Source of the DNA: Bacteroidota bacterium
GTDB taxonomy: Bacteria; Bacteroidota; Bacteroidia; Chitinophagales; Chitinophagaceae
Assembly: GCA_016711825.1 (NCBI GenBank)
Contig: JADJSG010000005.1
Coordinates: forward strand, 1 to 64,000
Length of the DNA: 64,000 nucleotides
Direction: 5' to 3'
The notes beneath the pieces are model-generated. The model did no database searches, had not been told where the DNA came from, and saw only the letters and a program-made list of their open reading frames with translations. Position 1 is the stretch's first letter. Each line of letters opens with the position of its first letter. This document shows, in pieces, positions 32,163 through 41,628 of the stretch. A program made the translations under genes and the position numbers.

Positions 32163-33200
32163 ATGATATACAAATTTTCTATCATCGAAAAAATTTTATT
32201 GGCTAACGACATCATTCCTCATCCATTTGCAGATGCAGCTTCTTCTGTTGGACTGGGATTTGCTTTAGGAAGTGCGGTAAAACTCAAAATTGCTGATCAA
32301 CTCACTAAAGAGTTTACAGATGTAAAGCAAATTGCGATGGGTGCTCATGTAAGCGAAGTGGGCGCCGAACTCATCCTTGACTGTTTAGATGCATTAGGGT
32401 ATGTTCACAAAAAAGGAAACCAATATGCTTTTACAAACAGAGGATATAAAAATTTATCAGAACATTCAGAACAGAACTTTCGTCATTTCATCTTATTCTG
32501 CGACTACTTATATAAAGGATATATTGATTTAGACGAAACCATTCGACTGGGCAAAAGACCCCAATCAAACATGCTTGAGGAGATGAGTGATTATGAATGG
32601 GAGTTGTTTTCAAGAGCTATGATTGACATCTCAAAAACTAATTTTAAAGAAGTAGGAAGCAAAATACCTGTATCAAAAACGCATACCCAAATGCTTGACC
32701 TGGGCGGATCTCATGGTTTATACAGCATAGAACTTTGCAAAAGATTTCCGCAATTAAAAGCTTGCATCGTTGACTTGCCACCCGTAAAAAAATATGCCGA
32801 AGAATGCATCGCCCAAAAAAATGCGTCTATGAATGTATCTTTTCTTGCTGCTGATTTTATGAAAGATGAAATACCTAAAAAAGTAGATATCATTCTTGGT
32901 TTTAATATCATACACGGTTTAAACCCAGCAGAAAATCAAGCGTTGGCAAAGAAGGCCTATAATTCGCTCAACGAAGGTGGTATGTATGTTTTGCTTGATC
33001 AGATAAAGGGTATTGGGGGAAGTTCACAATTGTCCAAGGCAACTACATCCTATATGGCATTAAATTTATTGCATCAGGCAGGTGGCAAAACGTATTCGAA
33101 ACAAGAAATAGATACCTTTACCAAACATGCAGGATTTAAAAAAACAGTTTTGAAAAAACTAAATGCCCCTGGTTTTGGCATCGTGATTTGTTTTAAATAA
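32163..33200 (+). CDS. SAM-dependent methyltransferase, O-methyltransferase family 2
   Basis: Intact, 345 residues. Residues 30-110 form the winged-helix dimerisation domain typical of hydroxyneurenosporene/caffeate-type O-methyltransferases (SAVKLKIADQLTKEF, ELILDCLDALGYVHKKGNQY). The Rossmann part has motif I MLDLGGSHGLYSIELCKRFP, the acidic ACIVDLPPV, and DIILGFNIIHGL in the catalytic region where plant-type enzymes carry the catalytic His. The substrate is unknown; the family methylates hydroxyl groups of small aromatics, quinones or secondary metabolites. A partner biosynthetic cluster is not seen nearby. Possibly controlled by the AraC-like protein encoded upstream. Confidence 0.85.
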   Translation: MIYKFSIIEKILLANDIIPHPFADAASSVGLGFALGSAVKLKIADQLTKEFTDVKQIAMGAHVSEVGAELILDCLDALGYVHKKGNQYAFTNRGYKNLSEHSEQNFRHFILFCDYLYKGYIDLDETIRLGKRPQSNMLEEMSDYEWELFSRAMIDISKTNFKEVGSKIPVSKTHTQMLDLGGSHGLYSIELCKRFPQLKACIVDLPPVKKYAEECIAQKNASMNVSFLAADFMKDEIPKKVDIILGFNIIHGLNPAENQALAKKAYNSLNEGGMYVLLDQIKGIGGSSQLSKATTSYMALNLLHQAGGKTYSKQEIDTFTKHAGFKKTVLKKLNAPGFGIVICFK

Positions 33201-33543
33201 GCTTGACTAACATGCTTTTTAAAGCAAGTAATTTAAGTGCCATTCTCAAGTAATCTATATTTTGTATCCACTAGAAATAAAGAATCGTTCAATACTTGTT
33301 TCACATATATCAAATGTATATTTAGTAGTCTGAAAAATAACGGCAGAATACCTTTACACATTGCGTTTTACCTTATCACAATGTGACTAACTAACATGTG
33401 TCGTTGATATGACAAGTTCTGTCTGACTGCGATATACATCAATGATAAACTTAGCTTTATAAAATAATGCCAGATAAAAATACAATTCGGAGGGTTGTCT
33501 TTCAAAATGTTTGGATTCATAAAATACAGACAATTGTTTGATT
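33201..33543. other. Intergenic, nothing recognised
   Basis: 343 bases between convergent genes with no open frame, no RNA gene and no strong hairpin found. Confidence 0.5.
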
Positions 33544-34191
33544 TTATTTTAGATAAAAAAATCTTTTCGTCCGCTCTATTTTATTAAGTCTGGCTGTAGT
33601 GTCATGATTGTAAACCTTTTTATCAAACGTTAAATGAAGACCATAAGAATCATAAACAATTCCGTTATGTATATTCCAGGAAGCTTCTTTGAATTTCCTG
33701 ATGACAGCACCATAGGTCATACCGGTATATACATTGTCTAAATAATAATCGGATGGAGACACGAGTTTAATTGTGTGTAATAAACAATGGTCTTTTGATG
33801 TTAAGATCTCTTCGGGTGATTCGCCCTTTTTATAAGGTTTTTGAAATGAAAAACTTAATCCTTTTTCTTTATAAAACAGGTGTATCCATTTTCCAGTTAC
33901 ATAATGATCGTTCGGATTATTGGATGTTGTAAGATTTCGATCAAAAGAGGTATCAATTTCACCCTTGCCAAATAGCTTTATAATGTCGTTTGGTATTGAC
34001 TTCCCTATTAAAACAATATCGGATGTTGAACCATCATATTTTGTCAAAAAAACCTTGTCGCCATCTATAAAGTTGGCGGTGTCGTAGTCGTTATAATTTA
34101 CATCTTCTCTTTCAGGAAGATGGTAATTCATATTCTCATTTCTGCATGAAAGAAAGCTGACGAGCATTGATAGGTAAAATAAGATTTTCAT
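33544..34191 (-). CDS. Putative lipoprotein of unknown function
   Basis: Intact, 215 residues. N-terminus MKILFYLSMLVSFLSCRNEN has a lipobox-like LSC with Cys16, so a lipid-anchored envelope protein is likely. The rest is a soluble beta-rich domain: NFIDGDKVFLTKYDGSTSDI, KWIHLFYKEKGLSFSFQKPY, DYYLDNVYTGMTYGAVIRKF and YGLHLTFDKKV. The last two blocks resemble the repeat of small Bacteroidota lipoproteins that use a TYxxV-type turn, but I cannot name a family. It stands alone. Confidence 0.65.
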   Translation of the reverse strand: MKILFYLSMLVSFLSCRNENMNYHLPEREDVNYNDYDTANFIDGDKVFLTKYDGSTSDIVLIGKSIPNDIIKLFGKGEIDTSFDRNLTTSNNPNDHYVTGKWIHLFYKEKGLSFSFQKPYKKGESPEEILTSKDHCLLHTIKLVSPSDYYLDNVYTGMTYGAVIRKFKEASWNIHNGIVYDSYGLHLTFDKKVYNHDTTARLNKIERTKRFFYLK

Positions 34192-34389
34192 TAATAAATA
34201 TAAAAGTACTGTAAAATAACTAACTGCAAGAGGTGCGTATTACATTCATTGCCAAATCGTCTTTGCTTGGATTCAGAGTACAATAGCTTGGTAAATATAA
34301 GAAAGATTAAAGAATCCTAAATGATTGTAAAGCTATTCAGCCTTGCTTTCTAATTGGCAATATTACAGGCAGCAAAAAATGTCTGCTTG

Positions 34390-34844
34390 TCATTTTATAT
34401 CGATAGTCTTTTGGTTATTAATACTTAGCAATAAGTCTGCAATTCTTTGTGTTTCCACACTTGAAAAAATCGGATTAAAGAATTCTATGTAAGCTGATGC
34501 AAATCTTTAATAAGATGATTTTTCTCTTGCTCTATAAGTTTTACATGATTAGATATTATTTGTTGTTGGAAAGTCGGATATGAACTTTTAAAATCAATTA
34601 CTTCTTTTAAAGATTTAAAGTCATAAATGTTGTTCTCTTCTAAATTTGTTTTTAAAGTTGATAGTGAACCAATAATGTTATATGTCCTACACATTCTTTC
34701 TACTGATTGATTTTTAATAATTGAGTATAATAACTTATTGCCTGTAACTTTCTAATAGTAGTAATTTTATCATCGCATGTGACATTATTCAGTTTGTAAT
34801 GGAGTTTTTTTCCATCCTTACCCAAAGATATTTAAATTTCCCAT
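34390..34844 (-). CDS. Small uncharacterised protein hidden by frame breaks
   Basis: About 150 codons, put together from four frames. Start at 34844: MGNLNIFG, then GKDGKKLHYKLNNVTCDDKI and TTIRKLQAISYYTQLLKIN, then SVERMCRTYNIIGSLSTLKT, NLEENNIYDFKSLKEVIDFK, SYPTFQQQIISNHVKLIEQE and KNHLIKDLH, then AYIEFFNPIFSSVETQRIAD before the stop at 34390. All joins need only one-base shifts and leave no gaps. The protein is helical and charged, lacks a signal peptide, and I do not recognise the family. Confidence 0.5.
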
Positions 34845-35037
34845 AATAAAAATTCAAACAAACAATGGGATTTTTACATGTTCTTTCATTGTTCGCTTTG
34901 CTAATATTAGGTCGGGCTCTTGCATCTTAAGGTTGATATCACCATTAAATAAATTCAATAATATGTTTACAATAAACTTACCCTACGTAAACTCCTTACA
35001 TTCATGCGAAGTACATTTGATTACAAAATTACCTATC

Positions 35038-36540
35038 ATGTCAACCTTAAAAACAATCTACGAACAACTCGACTTAGTCAATCAGCAAAAAAATAAGATG
35101 GTCGCAGCACAGCTATTTGAACAGGTATCGGCTTTACGCGACACAGAGAAAAAATTATTGGAAGAAGCAGCCAATCTGGAAAAACAACATCGGCTCATGC
35201 TTTCTAAATCGAAATATGTACGTGGGCTCAATTGCGATAAATCATTGTGGCTCTATGTACACAAATACAAGGAACAACAATTGAGCGATGCACAAGAATC
35301 TATCTTTCAACAAGGTACCGATGTGGGTAGCCTGGCAAGAGGCCTCTTTCCTAATGGTGTGCTGGCAGTGCCCGAAGGTTCTTACCCCAATGCACAATCA
35401 GCAGCTTATACCTTGTCGCTCATTCAAAAAGGTGTCACCACCATTTACGAAGCTACCTTCATCTTTGAAAATATCGTGGTGGCGGTAGATGTACTTGATT
35501 ATAAAAATGGATGCTGGCATGTATTTGAAGTTAAAAGCAGCACTCAAGTAAAAGATACCCATTACATAGATGCTGCCATTCAGTATTATGTATTGTCAGG
35601 TGTTGGTATCTTTAAACAGCTAAACATGTATATCGTACATTTCAATAAAAACTATATCAGACAAGGGGCATTGCATTTGCAATCCTTGTTTACAGCTACG
35701 CAAATCACCCATGAAGTGATGAATATGCAAGCACCAATCACCGCAAATACACGTCGTCTAAAACTGGTGATGCTACATAATGAACCTGAAACCGAAATGG
35801 GCTTGCAATGCACTAAACCCTTTCTATGTTCATTTTATGCCTATTGCACACGCTTATTGCCCGAGGACCATAATCCCGAAACTAACCTCAGTGATGAACC
35901 GATTATACAACATGAAGCCATTCGTGAATATGTGCAAGCAGTGGCCTACCCAATTGGCTTTTTAGATTTTGAAACCATCATGCCTGCAGTCCCTCTTTTT
36001 GATCAAAGCAGACCCTATCAGCAATTGGTATTTCAATACAGTTTGCATAGCCAACTCAATGCAGATGAGCCCATCATACATACAGAACGTTTGGCCGAAT
36101 CAAATGGCGACCCAAGACCACAACTGATCGCATCCCTGATTGAGCAAACCAAAGATTTACAAACGATATTTGTGTACAATATTTCTTTTGAACGAAGTCG
36201 CATCAACGAGATGGCTATCGACTTTCCCGAATATGCCGAAGATTTAGATAAACTTTCGTATAAACTACTCGATCTTATGCCCGTCTTTCGAAATGATTAC
36301 CGCACCGAAAGTATGGGATCAAAATATAGTATCAAAACGGTGTTACCCATCCTTTGTAACGATCTGCAATACGACGGTTTAGCCATCGCAGATGGTGCCA
36401 CAGCAAGCAATGCATTTATGCAATTATACAATGAACAGGATACAGAAAAAATAAACAACATTCGTCAACAACTGATTACCTATTGCACCCTCGACACCTA
36501 TGCAATGGTACGACTGTGGGAAGTATTGAAAAGGGTGTGA
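35038..36540 (+). CDS. DUF2779 nuclease-like protein with UVR-like N-terminus and Cas4-type Cys cluster
   Basis: Intact, 500 residues from the ATG at 35038. I prefer this over an upstream in-frame start at 34933, whose extra residues look non-coding. Residues 1-45 (VAAQLFEQVSALRDTEKKLL) resemble the UvrB/UvrC UVR helical hairpin. A PD-(D/E)XK nuclease-like domain follows, with Asp151 in VVAVDVLDY and Glu164-Lys166 in FEVKSST. Four cysteines (C66 and C258, C264, C270 in GLQCTKPFLCSFYAYC) are spaced like the iron-sulfur cluster of Cas4/AddB nucleases. The C-terminal half is an RNase H-like exonuclease fold, with Asp310 and Glu312 in IGFLDFETIMPA and YCTLDTYAMVRL near the end. Function is unknown; a DNA-processing enzyme is inferred. 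Confidence 0.8.
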   Translation: MSTLKTIYEQLDLVNQQKNKMVAAQLFEQVSALRDTEKKLLEEAANLEKQHRLMLSKSKYVRGLNCDKSLWLYVHKYKEQQLSDAQESIFQQGTDVGSLARGLFPNGVLAVPEGSYPNAQSAAYTLSLIQKGVTTIYEATFIFENIVVAVDVLDYKNGCWHVFEVKSSTQVKDTHYIDAAIQYYVLSGVGIFKQLNMYIVHFNKNYIRQGALHLQSLFTATQITHEVMNMQAPITANTRRLKLVMLHNEPETEMGLQCTKPFLCSFYAYCTRLLPEDHNPETNLSDEPIIQHEAIREYVQAVAYPIGFLDFETIMPAVPLFDQSRPYQQLVFQYSLHSQLNADEPIIHTERLAESNGDPRPQLIASLIEQTKDLQTIFVYNISFERSRINEMAIDFPEYAEDLDKLSYKLLDLMPVFRNDYRTESMGSKYSIKTVLPILCNDLQYDGLAIADGATASNAFMQLYNEQDTEKINNIRQQLITYCTLDTYAMVRLWEVLKRV

Positions 36541-36612
36541 TGTACGTAATATATGCTATTGAAGAAAATCACTTTTTAAAAAAAGTGTTATCAAATAATC
36601 AATGATGTTTTT

Positions 36613-37206
36613 TTAGCCTTCTACATTTTTAATAACCCACTTAAACCCGATAAATTCCAACATAGATATTTCTCTATTTTGCAATACCCGTGTTTTAAAA
36701 TCCTTTTTTTCGATGCTAATGATAAGCTTACGGTAAAGCTCTATTAAATTCTCAAAGGCTTTATCCCCAATGATTTCGTAGGGCTTATTTGTCTTCAGAT
36801 TCAGCAAAGAAATTTCACTGTATTTGTCTACCCAATTATTGTTGTTGCGCGGACTCAATAAATACTGATCAAGAAAATACAAAAACAAAAGACGTATGTC
36901 GCGTTTCATCGTCATGTCGGTATTTCGATATTCTGAAAAACGCGGATTGGGTAATTTTTTATACCCTGGTTCGTAACACATAAAAATATCGTTGAAGGTA
37001 GAGGTATTGTCGTAGTTACTAAAAGAGTAAAGCCCTTGTTTTAGAAAAGTAAATGTATCGAGTACCAGAATAGGGTAATTATAATCAAACCCTTCTTGTA
37101 TTACCAGACGAAATGAATCTACATTATGTGTAAAAGTTTGTGCCTGAATTTTAGTGCTTAAGGTACTAAAAAAAATAAAAAATAAAATTGTTCCTTTCGT
37201 TTTCAT
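36613..37206 (-). CDS. Secreted protein of unknown function
   Basis: Intact, 197 residues from the ATG at 37206, giving the signal peptide MKTKGTILFFIFFSTLSTKI followed by QAQ. An in-frame start ten codons upstream would put charged and Cys residues ahead of the signal and is less likely. The mature part contains GFDYNYPILVLDTFTFLKQG, YSFSNYDNTSTFNDIFMCYE, DIRLLFLYFLDQYLL and a Lys-rich C-terminus (RKLIISIEKKDF). No known domain recognised. It is convergent with the DUF2779 gene. Confidence 0.65.
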   Translation of the reverse strand: MKTKGTILFFIFFSTLSTKIQAQTFTHNVDSFRLVIQEGFDYNYPILVLDTFTFLKQGLYSFSNYDNTSTFNDIFMCYEPGYKKLPNPRFSEYRNTDMTMKRDIRLLFLYFLDQYLLSPRNNNNWVDKYSEISLLNLKTNKPYEIIGDKAFENLIELYRKLIISIEKKDFKTRVLQNREISMLEFIGFKWVIKNVEG

Positions 37207-37424
37207 CTTAAAGTTAAACATAGGGCAAAAATACAATATTTAAAAATAGGAATAAAGAATTGCTTCTGATATACCTGTTGATTTGTTATGATTCAATATA
37301 ACTTTCCATTTAATATATAAACAATACACCCCAGCAACGAATGCTATTAAACAATACAAATCGGTATGGAATTACCTTATAAAAAATACCTTTCTAACGG
37401 TAGTATACCCTTTTCATTACGTTG

Positions 37425-37432
37425 TATCTTTG
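37425..37432 (+). promoter_or_regulatory. Putative -7 box of the 37452 gene
   Basis: TATCTTTG fits TAnnTTTG, 19 bases before the ATG, which implies a very short leader. The -33 box is not clear. Confidence 0.4.
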
Positions 37433-37451
37433 AGGATAAAATTTACCCTTG

Positions 37452-37993
37452 ATGACAAAATTATTGACAACCCTTTTTCTTTTAAGTATTGCACAATACC
37501 TTTTAGCACAGTCTACACCTAAAGTACCTCGACTAAGCAAAACACCCATTGGCAATACAGGTTCATTTGCTTATCTACCCGAAAACAAACAAACAAACCC
37601 TTTTGAATTGAGCTATTCACCAGATAGTTCAAAAGTATATACCGGTGATTTCTTAGAAGGTGAGCATCATTTTTCAGTGATTTTGGTCAAGTTTAATTTT
37701 AGTTTAAATACACAACTTGAAAAAGAAAATATGATTTTGAACTATCTCGATTTTCTTAAAACAAGTTTGAATATAGTGCAAAGTGCAGGATATGGCAAAG
37801 GTCATACCCTCGAAAGTGCCCCCCGAAGCTACAGGCGTGATTGACTATTGGGTAGATAAAGATAAAGACAAATGGGCCATTAAAGCATGGGCCGATGGCA
37901 ATACCCCTGGCCGTGATGATGCTCTATGGCGCTACTGAATATCCCATTTTCAATGTACAGCAAATGTTTTTAAACGGATTTCGTTTTAAATAA
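37452..37993 (+). CDS. Secreted protein of unknown function (one or two frame breaks)
   Basis: About 180 codons. The signal peptide is MTKLLTTLFLLSIAQYLLAQ; the mature part contains IGNTGSFAYLPENKQTNPFE, DSSKVYTGDFLEGEHHFSVI and VKFNFSLNTQLEKENMILNY. After a shift near 37820 it continues PEATGVIDYWVDKDKDKWAI and KAWADGNT, and after another it ends EYPIFNVQQMFLNGFRFK. The end resembles small Bacteroidota proteins whose last strand reads FLNGFRF, but I cannot name the family. The 37994-38226 stretch behind it holds nothing I can support. Confidence 0.6.
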
Positions 37994-38226
37994 ATGATTC
38001 TTAATCAAAGTGTCATATCCTATCCCTCGTTTGAGTCTGATATTAATCATCAGTCCTTAACTTCATACGGTATCTGCAGATAGTTTGTTGAGTGACATTG
38101 CAAATCTCAGCAGATTGCGTGTCGGCATTATTTTTCAAAATTTTATTTTTGGTATAGCGACGCACGGAATGATAATAGGGGTTGTGCTGTTACAATACGT
38201 TTGCAATCAATTTGAAAAGTCTAGAT

Positions 38227-38613
38227 TTAATTCAGCTTATCGGGCGATACCAAATCAAATTCGGGAATATGCACTTTAAACAATTTTTTGTTGAGCATAT
38301 TTTCCATCTGATATGTCCCTGACATTTTACCAATATCTGTTCGAATGCTCGCTCCTGATATATATTGAAACGATTCGCCAGGCTCTAACATAGGCTGCTG
38401 ACCAACAACCCCTTCGCCTTCTACTTCGCGATAGGAGCCATTACTGTCGAAAATACGCCAATGACGTCGTAATAATTTTACTGGGAAATTAGCATAGTTG
38501 TCAATGGAAATTTTATACGCAAAAGTGTATTCATTAAGCATAGGATTAGATTGCTCTTTATTGTAAAAAACTTCTACCGTGATACTTATGCCTTCTGTGA
38601 TTTGCTGTTCCAT
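38227..38613 (-). CDS. apaG: ApaG domain protein
   Basis: Intact, 128 residues from the ATG at 38613 (MEQQITEGISITVEVFY). A far upstream in-frame start at 38742 would lie in the neighbouring gene. The fibronectin-like ApaG core is clear: YTFAYKISIDNYANFPVKLL, RRHWRIFDSNGSYREVEGEG, VVGQQPMLEPGESFQYISGA and GTYQME. ApaG is linked to Co/Mg homeostasis and to diadenosine polyphosphate effects in enterobacteria; its exact role in Bacteroidota is unknown. It is the last gene of the lspA-led minus-strand cluster, 43 bases after the peroxiredoxin/DUF4157 chimera. Confidence 0.93.
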   Translation of the reverse strand: MEQQITEGISITVEVFYNKEQSNPMLNEYTFAYKISIDNYANFPVKLLRRHWRIFDSNGSYREVEGEGVVGQQPMLEPGESFQYISGASIRTDIGKMSGTYQMENMLNKKLFKVHIPEFDLVSPDKLN

Positions 38614-38656
38614 GTGCTGTTGTAAAAATAGGATATTTTTTAAACTGACAAATTTT

Positions 38657-39124
38657 TTATTTAAAAATAAAATGATCACGTATAGAAGAATCGTTTTCTT
38701 TTGCCCTTGCTTCCTTTTCGAATGGGTTTTGATAATAGCCATATCGAAGACTGTACCAGCTATACAGCAAAAGAAATTTTACAACCCCCTGTTGACGCCA
38801 TTGCATCACATGAGTTAATTCATGACAAAGCAAGCGTTCATCTTGCAAGATGGCCGCTTTCGTGATTTGGTGCAAATGAATGGTATGTCTGATCACCATA
38901 GCACAATTGTCTTTATGAAGTATTGCAGCCGCAAGTTTGGCAAGCCATGAATTTGTTTTAAATAGGTTACAAGCTTCTACCGTACATGTAGGCGTATCAT
39001 CTTCGGGATAAAAAAACAAGGCGACTTTTTGTCCTTTAAAATCTTTTAAAGCGACTTTATTTCCATGTTGATCTTTGAGTGCAAAGGCAGGGGCTTTCAT
39101 TCCTTTTTCCAATTCGTTTGTCAT
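38657..39124 (-). CDS. Chimera: truncated Bcp-type peroxiredoxin fused to a DUF4157-like zincin
   Basis: Uninterrupted 155-codon frame made of two families. Residues 1-53 (GMKAPAFALKDQHGNKVALK, QKVALFFYPEDDTPTCTVEA) are the first third of a thiol peroxidase of the Bcp/PrxQ type, with Cys47 and Cys52 in the place of the peroxidatic and resolving cysteines; the rest of that fold is absent. From residue 58 (NSWLAKLAAAIL, IRHTIHLHQITK, LCHELTHVMQWRQQGVVKFL, RYGYYQNPFEKEARAKE) it is a complete small DUF4157-like protein with the HELTH zinc motif at 101-105. A deletion that fused two neighbouring genes is likely; assembly error is the alternative. It starts 12 bases after the M23 gene. Confidence 0.75.
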   Translation of the reverse strand: MTNELEKGMKAPAFALKDQHGNKVALKDFKGQKVALFFYPEDDTPTCTVEACNLFKTNSWLAKLAAAILHKDNCAMVIRHTIHLHQITKAAILQDERLLCHELTHVMQWRQQGVVKFLLLYSWYSLRYGYYQNPFEKEARAKENDSSIRDHFIFK

Positions 39125-39136
39125 GTGTGATTTTTT

Positions 39137-40838
39137 TTATCGTGTGAGGGTAATTTTTTTTATCGACGTATTGTTGTTTTCATCGGTGGCACTGATCAGC
39201 AATTGATGTGTGCCTTTTGGAAAATATTCATCTAATGTATAATAATATTGCGACCCTTTTTGTACCAAACGCAACCACTGTCCATCAAGCAAAGCGGTAC
39301 AACTTTTTATAGTGGTTGTTTCTTCTTTCACATTAAAATAGATTGCTTTCATATTTTTAATCGACATGCCCTCTTTGAGTGTAGTGGTGATCTGGGGTGC
39401 TTTTTGATCAATCACAATTTCATAGTTTCCAAACTCTTTTACTTTAGCCATTACATAATTGCTGGTATAAGTAGCTGCAATGCCTTTTTTTGAAGACTCT
39501 ATATTACTTGCAGTTCGCACCATGGCTATTTTGTTTTTCAACACTTCTGGTATTTCTTTTTTTAGGACGCAACATCAGTTCGAAGGGAGTATGTACAGGA
39601 ACAAAGCTATAATGAATCTGATAAATATGCGAATAAGGTGCATCGCTATTTTTTATGAAAGATTTAAAACAAATATCATCATACAATGCTTGTTCTTGCA
39701 GGGTAAAAGATATATCCTCGTTTTTAAAAGTATTTTTTTTACCTGCTTTCATTACCTGACTACAACTATTAGCATTGGCCGGTGATTTGCTTTGCAACAC
39801 AAATGAAATGGTATCGCTGTTATACTTTGTATCATACACTACTATTCGAACATCTTTGGGTTGTCCATCACTTAAATCAATCATACCATGATTGTTATTG
39901 GCTGATTGATAAATGCTCAGTTTGTCGTTGGGCAATTGTGTACAAAGTTGTATCCAGAGTCCTTTGTTTTTGCGCGTTTTGTAATCGGTATGGGCATTTA
40001 AATAGTTGGTGATATCATAACTAATATTATCCATTTGCCAGGCAAAGGTCCATTCATTATCAACATATAACCTCATTTCATAGATGCCTAAATTGCCTTT
40101 GGCTATAGCCATATAATCGTCCGCTTCAATGCCTACGAATACTTTATCAGTTTGCACCTCTATTGGTTTTTTAGGCAATAGGCCTTTGTTTACTTTAAAC
40201 AGTTGTGGCGATTGTTCGTAAATACTTTTGCTCCCATCATACACTGCTAATTGTTTGATGACAGGCCTGGTAAAATCCTGAATGTCATTAAAAAAAGCAA
40301 AGGGGTTTAATGGAGCTTCCGTTAGCGCATTTCTAATTTCAAGATGTAAATGTGGCCCCTGCGATGAGCCTGTATTGCCACTAAGCGCAATAAAATCTCC
40401 TTTGCGGACCCAAAATTGGTCAGGGAAAAAAGTCATATCTATTTTCCAGCTTTTAGAGGCATATTGCTTTTTTTTAATAAAAGTTTCGAGGGCAGGGTAA
40501 AAAGTATTTAAATGGGCATAAACGGATGTATAGCCACTGGCATGGTTAATATAAATGGCATTGCCAAATCCACTTTCCTCAATTTTAACTCTGGAAATAT
40601 ATCCATCTTCAATGGCATAAATTTTTTTATTTTCTTTTCCATCTGTACGTATGTCAATACCAGAATGAAAGTGATTGGGTCTGCATTCTCCAAAATTGCC
40701 GACTAAGGAAAAGGGTGTTGACAATGGATTTCGAAACAACTTTGCAGGGTACTTTTTATTCGGGAAATGAGGTTGTGCCTGGGCATTCGTATGAACAGCA
40801 TAAAAAATAATCAATAGTATAATGCCATAAACTTTCAT
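39137..40838 (-). CDS. M23-family metallopeptidase (one frame break)
   Basis: Secreted or periplasmic cell-wall endopeptidase of about 567 codons. Signal peptide MKVYGIILLIIFYAVHTNAQ. The LytM/M23 domain lies at residues 40-175: FGECRPNHFHSGIDIRTDGK (zinc His and Asp), YISRVKIEESGFGNAIYINH and GPHLHLEIRN (the HxH motif). A long C-terminal part of Ig-like strands follows (RPVIKQLAVYDGSKSIYEQS, FVGIEADDYMAIAKGNLGIY), and after one shift near 39530 it continues with KKGIAATYTSNYVMAKVKEF to a stop at 39137. It begins 12 bases after the lspA stop and precedes the chimera gene by 12 bases, so it is part of one operon. Confidence 0.9.
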
Positions 40839-40850
40839 ATTTTAAATTTA

Positions 40851-41530
40851 CTAAGCATTTGACTCCATCACCTCATCTTTTGGTGTCATGGTCGTATGTA
40901 CTTCTTTTTGTTCTATCAATTGATGAGTTGCTTTTTTAAGAAGCTTATTTTGAAATACAAAAATTGCAATAACCCCACCAGAAATAGAAGCATCTGCAAT
41001 ATTAAAAACAGGTCTAAAAAATTCAAACGACTCGTTGGCCCAAATAGGAAACCACGATGGGTACTGACCGCTAATCAAAGGAAAATAAAGCATATCGACT
41101 ACTTTTCCATGCAATAAACTTCCGTATCCCTGTCCCCATGCCACCCATTTTGCTACATGAAAACTGCTTTCTGTAAATACTTTTCCATAAAACACACTAT
41201 CAATAGAATTGCCTAAAGCTCCTGCCAATATAAGGGCGCTGCAAAAAATCAGACCTCGGTGATATTGTTCTTTGATGAGAGTATTTTTAATAAAATAAAA
41301 ACCCCAAATCACAGCAATAATTCTAAATACAGTTAAAAAAACTTTGCCCCAATCTTCTCCAAATTTCATTCCGAAAGCCATGCCTTCATTTTCAATAAAA
41401 TGCAACCTAAACCATTGGCCAAATACATTTATTTCTTCTCCATAAAAAAATGAGTTTTGATATAAATTTTTAAGAATTGATCTAAAAACAATACAACAAA
41501 GACTGTAATAAGGACGTGCTTAAATTTCAC
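40851..41530 (-). CDS. lspA: Lipoprotein signal peptidase (one frame break)
   Basis: Inner-membrane aspartyl protease that removes signal peptides from prolipoproteins. The N-terminal helix reads VKFKHVLITVFVVLFLDQFL from a GTG at 41530; a TAA lies two codons upstream, so this GTG or a misread ATG is the start. After one shift near 41420 come HFIENEGMAFGM, a membrane helix, ALILAGALGNSIDSVFYGKV (first catalytic Asp), VVDMLYFPLIS and FNIADASISGGV (second catalytic Asp). The C-terminus is extended and charged (KEVHTTMTPKDEVMESNA). About 225 residues, longer than E. coli LspA as usual for Bacteroidota. First gene of the cluster with M23 peptidase, chimera and apaG. Confidence 0.93.
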
Positions 41531-41566
41531 TAATTAGTTTTGGGCAAATTTATGTTTTATAAATAA

Positions 41567-41607
41567 CAATGCAGTAAATTTTTTACTATAAAAAATTTAC
41601 TGCATTG
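41567..41607 (-). terminator. Terminator of the lamin-tail protein gene
   Basis: Perfect 18-bp stem (41567-41584 with 41590-41607) around the 5-base loop ACTAT, with A/T tracts next to the loop. It lies 22 bases behind the stop at 41629 and ahead of lspA. The longest perfect hairpin I found in the window. Confidence 0.75.
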
Positions 41608-41628
41608 CTTTATTGAATAGCAGAATGT

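Noticed and set aside
38085..38279. 64-codon plus-strand frame before apaG
   Set aside because: Runs into the apaG C-terminus on the opposite strand and has no family resemblance.
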